The notes under the pieces were generated by a model. It searched no databases and was not told where the DNA came from. It saw only the letters and a list, made by a program, of their open reading frames with translations. Both the position numbers and the translations under genes were made by a program. 64,000 bases of DNA from NCBI GenBank assembly GCA_028751875.1, contig CM054158.1:15198473-15262472 (forward strand). Reading direction: 5' to 3'. The stretch comes from Rapana venosa. Lineage: Eukaryota > Mollusca > Gastropoda > Neogastropoda > Muricidae. Below are positions 58,501 to 64,000 of the stretch, in pieces; position 1 is the stretch's first letter, and every line of letters starts with the position of its first letter.

Positions 58501-61190
58501 CAAGGGGTTTCGGAGAGGGTATCTATTTTTTTATTTAAAAAATATTAATTTTTTTATTAAAAAAAATTTTAAAGAAAGGTGCCTGTTCAAAATGTTTAAG
58601 CTGCACCAACCCCAGTTTTTTGCACCATATAACACAGTTTTATTTTACAAAATCTTTTTAAAACAAAAAAAACAAAACAAAACCAAACCAAAAAACCCAC
58701 ACCCACCCAAAATTTACTCATTGTGAAACTAATTTAAAAAAACAGAAACCCCAAAAAAAAAAAAACCCCCAAAACAAAAAACCACAACAGCAAAAACCCC
58801 TTTTTTTGAAAAAAACCCCACCCCAAAAACCTAAACCATGATTTGCACCCTTTTCTTTAAAGCGAAGCCCAATTTCAAACCAGGGTAAACATCCCAACAG
58901 AAAAAAACCTCGGTCTTGGGGAAAGGGGCCTGACCAATTTTTCCAAATCCTAAAAAATTAAAAAATGGAAAACAAGTCAAACCGAAAAAGAAACCCCTTT
59001 TTTTCCCCCCTACCCCCCCTTTCGGGTTCTAGTCAAAAAAAGCCCCCAAAAAAAAAAACCCCAAACCAAACAAAAACACGACCAAAAAAAAAAACCAAAA
59101 AAAAACCCAACCCCAAAAACAATCCCCCCATAGACCCCCTTCCCCCCCCCCCCCCCACCCCTGGAAAGATTAAAAAGTTGGGGAAAAAGAAAGGGAAAAA
59201 AGGGTGAAAAAATTGTAAACCGCAAGCAAGGGTTTTGTGGTAACTTTTGAACCTAGGGGGTGGGGGGGTGGCAAAAAAAAATTTTGTTTTTTTGAGGGGA
59301 AAAGGGGGGGGGGGGAGGGGGGGGGAGGAAAAGGAAGGAGGAGGGGGGGGGGGTTTTTTCCAGGTTCCCCTGTTTTTGTGAAGGCCCGGGGGTGGGGGGT
59401 TTTTGGGGGTTTTTTGGGTTGGGGTTTTAATTTTTGCAAAAATGAGTGGTAGAAGTGTTTGTTGTTGAGTGTGAAAGAAATTAATTTATTTATTTAATTT
59501 ATTATGATTTTATAGTTAATACTAAACTATCTTGTATTTAAAAAAAGTAGGATGGTTAGGGGTTAGGTTTTAGATTTTAAGTTATGTTTAGATTTTTGGA
59601 AAAGTCGTGTTTTTGGGGTTTTGTAGGTTTAATGGGGTTTTTAAAGCTTTTCTTTTATGGTGTGCGACGGTTTGGGGTTCTGTTTGGCGGTTTTGGCTGA
59701 CGAAAAAAGCCGGGAAGCGAAGGAAAAAGAGGGGGGGAAGCGGTTTTTAACCACCCAAAAAGAACGCCTTTTTAAAGAAGGAAAAACATCAAACATTCAG
59801 GGCCCGGCCACCACATGAAAAAACCCAAAACAAAAAACAAACCCCAAAAAAACCCCAAAGTCTTTTTCCCGATGAAAGGTTTTAAATGAAAAAAGGGAAA
59901 CAAAAAAAACCCTTTAAAAAACCAACAAACCCCACAACCCCCCCAAAAAAAAAAAAAGAGAACAAACAAAAAAAACCACCCAAAACAGCAAAAAAACCCA
60001 ACACAAAGGGGCACCAAAAGACACCAACAACAAACCCAAAAAAAGTAGCATGCCTTTGGGACAAGACGTTTAAAAACCGAAAACAAGGGGAGATTTTTAC
60101 AGACCCTTCCCCCGGGGGCCCCCACCTCCAAAACCCCGCCTTAAAAAAAAATTACAGAAATCCCCCCCCCCCCCTTTTCCCCCCGAAACCCCCCTTTTCC
60201 GAATATTTGTTTATTTAAACGGGAAAAAAACCGGGGGCCTTACTTGCAGACGACATCCCCCCTGCCCCCCCTTTCAAATCCCCCCCCGGGGGGAAATTCC
60301 CTTTTTTTAAAATCAGGGGGGGGGAGACCCCAGCAAGGATTTGGGCCGGATGGGGTGGTGGGGAAAACCAGGGGTTTTTTCCCCCGGGGGGGGCCCGTTG
60401 GTTCGGGTTGAGATCAGGAAAAAGGGGAAGGGGGGGGTGGCTTCCATCCCCCGGGAAAAACGGGGGCCCCCATTTTTTCCCCCCAAGGGGAAAGGCAGAA
60501 GTCCCAAGGGGGAATTGAGGAAAAGGCCCCTGGCCCGTGCGCGAAAAAAAAGAAAAATTAAAAAAAATTAGGAAAATGGGAACTTTGAAAAAAAAAAAAC
60601 CCCCAAACACCCTTTTCAAGAAAAAAATTGTTTTTCAGTTCCCTCTCGGATGGTGGCTTGGGTAACGAAAAAGGGGAAACGCATTTTTCCAAACCAAATG
60701 GTTCTGGAGGTCTAAAGAAAAAGAAGAAAAAAAAAGAAGGGGAAAAAAGGGGAAAAAGAAAAACAAGAAAAAGAAAAAGGGGGAAAAGGAAGGGGAAAAA
60801 AAAGAAAAGGAAAAAGGGAAAGAAGGAAGGCGGAGGGGAAGAAGGAAAAAGGAAAAAAGGGGGGGGGGAAAAAAAAAAAAGGGAAAAAAAGAAGAAGGGG
60901 GGGAAAAAAAAGAAAAAAGGGAAGGGAAAAAGGGAAAAAGGGAAAAGGCCCCACGACGCAAGCGAAAAAAAGGGGAAAAGGGGAATATTAAGGCCTGGGG
61001 GTCGGGAAAAAGAAGGAAAAATAAAGGGGGGGGGGTTTGGGGGGGGGACAGGAGGCCCCAAGTTAGTCTTCTTCCCGATTAAGAAAGATGAAACTTGGTT
61101 GGAATTAGATAGGGAAAAATAAGATTTGCAGAAATAATTTAGAGCTGGGTAAAAAAAAAAAGGGAAAGGGAAAAAAAAATTTAAGGATAA
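55540..61190. other. Homopolymer-dominated sequence, no gene recognised
   Basis: Blocks of A, T, G and C runs alternate throughout. Frames here translate to lysine-, phenylalanine-, glycine- or proline-rich strings. 57440-57760 is AT-rich and more normal in texture, but also holds nothing recognisable. 54050-54370 and 57170-57360 ('agcagcatcgagcgggttac') have patches that may be one tRNA-like element in opposite orientations. Confidence 0.6.
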
Positions 61191-62040
61191 AAAAAAGGGG
61201 AAAAGATGAAGAAAAGGAAAAAGTAGGGGAAATGTAATGAAAATTGAAAAAAATGATGTTTAAAAAAGAGATAAAAAAAAAAGAAGGTAAAAAGATAGAA
61301 GTGAAAAACTTTTGGGAAAAAAAGGATTTTTTTAAAATGGGTGTTAAAAAGATGGGGTTAGTTTTTTGATAAAAAGATGGGGAGAAGAAAAGATGTAGAT
61401 AAAGATAGAAGGGTGCGTAGATGAAGATAGATAGATAGAGGAAGACGATAGAAGAAGTAGATAATAGTAGACAGCGAAAATAGAAGAAGAAGAAGATAAT
61501 AAAAGATGTAGATAAAATTAGTAATAGATAAATTTAGATAAAAGTTAAAAGGAAAAAAAATTCGATAGTAGAAGAGAAAACGATAGATAGTATAAGATAG
61601 ATAGATAGAAGAAAAAGATAGAAGAGGACCAAAATAGATGTGTTTAATAGATAATAGACAGATAGATAAAGATAGAAAAATTCAGAAATAGTGACGGAGA
61701 CAGAAGATAGATAGTTGAATTTTAAAACGAAGTAGAAGAAAGTGACAGGAGAAATGAAAAATAGATAGATGACAGAAAAGATAGTAGACAGAAGATGATA
61801 AAAAGAAGAAAACATAAAATAATAAAAATAGAAAGATAGATGAAGATTAGAAAATAATAGATAGTAGACGGGAAAATAGATAATAAACCCATGTAGAAGA
61901 CGGATACAGGGAAAGATAGATAAAAATAGAAAATGAATAAGATGTAGAAGAAAGAAGATAAAAAAAGAAGAAGAAGGAAAAAGACAAAGAGGAAAGGGAA
62001 GAGAGAGAAAAAGAAGGGGAAGGACAAAGAGAAAAGAAGA
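61191..62040. repeat. Purine-rich degenerate (GATA)n-like repeat
   Basis: 'agatagatag', 'gaagaaaaagatagaag' and 'agtagacag' variants over 850 bp, almost free of C. It creates a 430-codon false frame on the - strand. Confidence 0.8.
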
Positions 62041-62207
62041 CAGAAAACAAAAAAAACAAAAAACAAACAAACACCCCACACACACACACACACCACACAC
62101 ACCAAACACCACACAACCCCACACAAACCCACAAACCAAAAAAAACCCCCAAAACCAAAAACCCCCCACCACCCCCACAAACACAAAACACCAAAACACC
62201 AGTACAG

Positions 62208-62338
62208 CCCTTTTTGGTGCGCCTGCTCTCCTTGGTGATGACCTGCACCCATGGGGCAACATTCCGGACAGAGGCCCACCCGTTGGACAGACCCCTCAGG
62301 ATGCTGGGTACGGGGGGCGTGTCCAGGGATTTGACGTT
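62208..62338 (-). CDS. Possible coding exon, unrecognised
   Basis: A GC-rich 130-bp island between purine-rich repeats. One - strand frame reads 'VKSLDTPPVPSILRGLSNGW' and continues 'ASVRNVAPWVQVITKESRR', with G or C in most third codon positions, as expected of an exon. A possible donor GTGTTT follows 'ggctgtactg' near 62200; no convincing acceptor was seen upstream (about 62345). The other frames are also open over this short length. No family was recognised. Confidence 0.3.
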
Positions 62339-62379
62339 TAAACCCGAAAAACCCGGGACGGAAAAACGGGGTGGTAGGA

Positions 62380-62560
62380 GAGAGGGGGGAGGGGGGGAGA
62401 AACAGGGGGGAGGGGGGGGGGAGGGGATGAGGGGTTGAGAGTGGAGATAAGGGGGTGGAAAAGATGGGGGGGGGGGGGGGGGGGGAGGAGGGGGGAAAGG
62501 TTTGGGGAGAGAAAAAAGAGATGGATAGATAGTGGAGGGAAGTAGAAGGTAAGTAGGTAG
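62380..62560. repeat. G-rich tract
   Basis: Runs of 'gggggg' and 'gaggggg', including more than 20 G at 62467-62485. Likely the same quality artefact as the other G runs. Confidence 0.8.
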
Positions 62561-62734
62561 GAAAGGTAATGATAGAGGAGGAGGTAGGGAGATAGGTATA
62601 TAAAATTTTATATATATAAATTTTATAATATATTAAAATAGATAGATTTGTAGGGATAGGTAGTAGAAGCTGCAGATAGATAGATGATACATTTATAGGT
62701 ACATAGTGAAAAAAATACAAAAATAGGGATAAAT

Positions 62735-62886
62735 AGTGAGCAGACAGAGAGGAGGGAGAGAGAGGAAGGAGAGGAGAGGAGAAGAGGAGAGAGAGGAGAG
62801 AGGAGAAGAGAAGGGGCGAAGAGAGAGGAGAGGAAAGAGAGAGATGGGGGGAGAGGAAGAGAGGAGAGAAGAGAGAAAGAAAAGAG

Positions 62887-62950
<64 letters not shown>

Positions 62951-62965
62951 GGGAGAGAGAGGAAA
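62735..62965. repeat. (GA)n purine tract
   Basis: About 230 bp of 'gagagagag' and 'gaggagaga' on the + strand. Confidence 0.95.
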
Positions 62966-64000
62966 CAGAGCCCCAAAACCCAAACCCAAACAAAAAAAAC
63001 AAACCAAACAAACATCTCGACAAAAACTTTTTATGGGTTTTTTTGACAGATGTGTTTGCTGCAACTTAAATTTGCCCCGAAACAAACCAACTCTATTGAA
63101 TGTTTCCAAAAACTAACAACTATCCCATTTATTTCGTTTTTGTTTTAAGACAAGATCTTAATGGAAAGGAAAAAAAAGGAAGGTCAACCCAGACAAATGA
63201 TATAAAAGATAAAAAAAACGCTTTTTTAAAAATCAAAAACAGATCCAAAAACTATTTCATCGGTGGCGAAATAATAAAAAAGTTTACCCCTTGATTTTTT
63301 TTCATTATTTTTTGGGGTGTAACATGACTTGGGGAAAAAAGCCAATCACAAAATTTTAAGTGTGTATGCTGAAGGGTGGGTGACAGGGGGTTTCTGTTAT
63401 TTAAAAGAAACAATGAGGGGGGAAAAATCCTTTTGGAAAGTTTCACCAGTATTTTGTCTTTTCTTCCCCTCCCCCTTCCCTTTTCTGGGGATTTTCTAGT
63501 TTTCTTTTTTTTTTTTTTTTGGGGGGGGGGGGGAGGGGGGGGGTGGGTTGGGGGGGGTTGGTGCTCTTTTCCCATTCCCGAGAGAGGAGAGAGAGGGAGG
63601 GGGGGGAGGGGAAAAAGGGAGAGAAGGGGGGGGGAAGGGGGAGAGGAAAAAGTGAGAGTTGAAGGAGACGACAGACAAGACAGAGACGATTACAGGAGAG
63701 AAAAGAAGGAGAGACAGAGAGAACAGTAAGGGAGTGGGGGAAGAGATTTAAATTTTATGTGTGTGTGTATGTGTGTGTAGTGGTGGTAGTTATGTGTGTG
63801 CGTGGTGCAAGTGAAAAAGACGACGACAGACAGAGACACAGACACGGACAGATGGGCAGACCAACAAAAAAAGAAGAGGATGAGAAATACACACTAACCA
63901 AAAAAAAAAACCCCAAAAAACCCAGTAAAAAAATACGCGTAACACTTCTTTAATTCTTTTCTAAATGGAAAGAGAAATTTCGATTCCCAAAATAACGCTT
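62966..64000. other. Unassigned, low-quality end of the window
   Basis: A/T-rich DNA (63000-63460), T and G runs at 63505-63560, GA-rich DNA at 63570-63730 and a short GT tract at 63758-63800. No gene recognised. Confidence 0.6.

Noticed and set aside
61534..63023. A 433-codon and a 242-codon - strand frame rich in Phe, Ser and Leu
   Set aside because: They span GA/GATA repeats and G runs; only the 130-bp GC-rich island at 62208-62338 looks possibly coding.

Overview
The window is nuclear DNA of an animal, most likely a mollusc and probably a gastropod. The phylum call is inference, from the style of the tRNA-derived SINEs, CR1/L2-like, I-like and other LINEs, and DIRS-like elements. The only confidently identified host gene is the 3' part of DCAF7 (WDR68/HAN11), a WD40 protein, on the + strand. 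Four exons at 708-840, 1570-1721, 2263-2380 and 9050-9222 join in phase and give the last 191 residues and the stop codon. Everything else is repeats, transposon remnants, simple sequence and unassigned DNA.

Layout. 1-9222: DCAF7 exons and introns. The last intron (2381-9049) holds an inverted-repeat structure (2596-3040), a decayed DIRS-like tyrosine-recombinase retrotransposon on the - strand (about 3200-7150), a possible internal complementary region of that element (7362-7432), a 0.6 kb MITE-like element (7539-8137) and microsatellites. 9223-13560: putative 3' UTR and flank, a SINE, and a 500-N scaffold gap (11001-11500) followed by an unrecognised open frame. 13560-17030: an I-type LINE 3' half with an intact RNase H domain, then a CR1/L2-like LINE. 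17028-20258: a pyrimidine-rich 27-bp minisatellite interrupted by a SINE. 20260-26770: a duplicated block whose first copy was later hit by a LINE (22060-24235) and whose second copy carries a tiny LINE tail insertion; degenerate 'TGTGTGGATTA' repeats lie around it. 27540-33420: a large AC-rich satellite with a 39-bp unit. 33425-43320: LINE and SINE pieces, many microsatellites and three further minisatellites. 45190-50150: a LINE with a readable reverse transcriptase, SINEs and local duplications. 50220-64000: sequence dominated by homopolymers, including a C run over 100 bases, which looks like poor consensus rather than real genome; only SINE pieces and one possible exon can be read.

No bacterial operons, rRNA genes, free-standing tRNA genes or CRISPR arrays were seen. 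No new multi-gene system is evident. The most useful signals are structural: a DIRS element with a possible circle-junction copy, a pair of duplicated loci that act as filled and empty insertion sites, SINEs of different bodies sharing a 50-bp 3' module, and tandem arrays with higher-order structure. Many apparent long reading frames are by-products of arrays whose unit length is a multiple of three.
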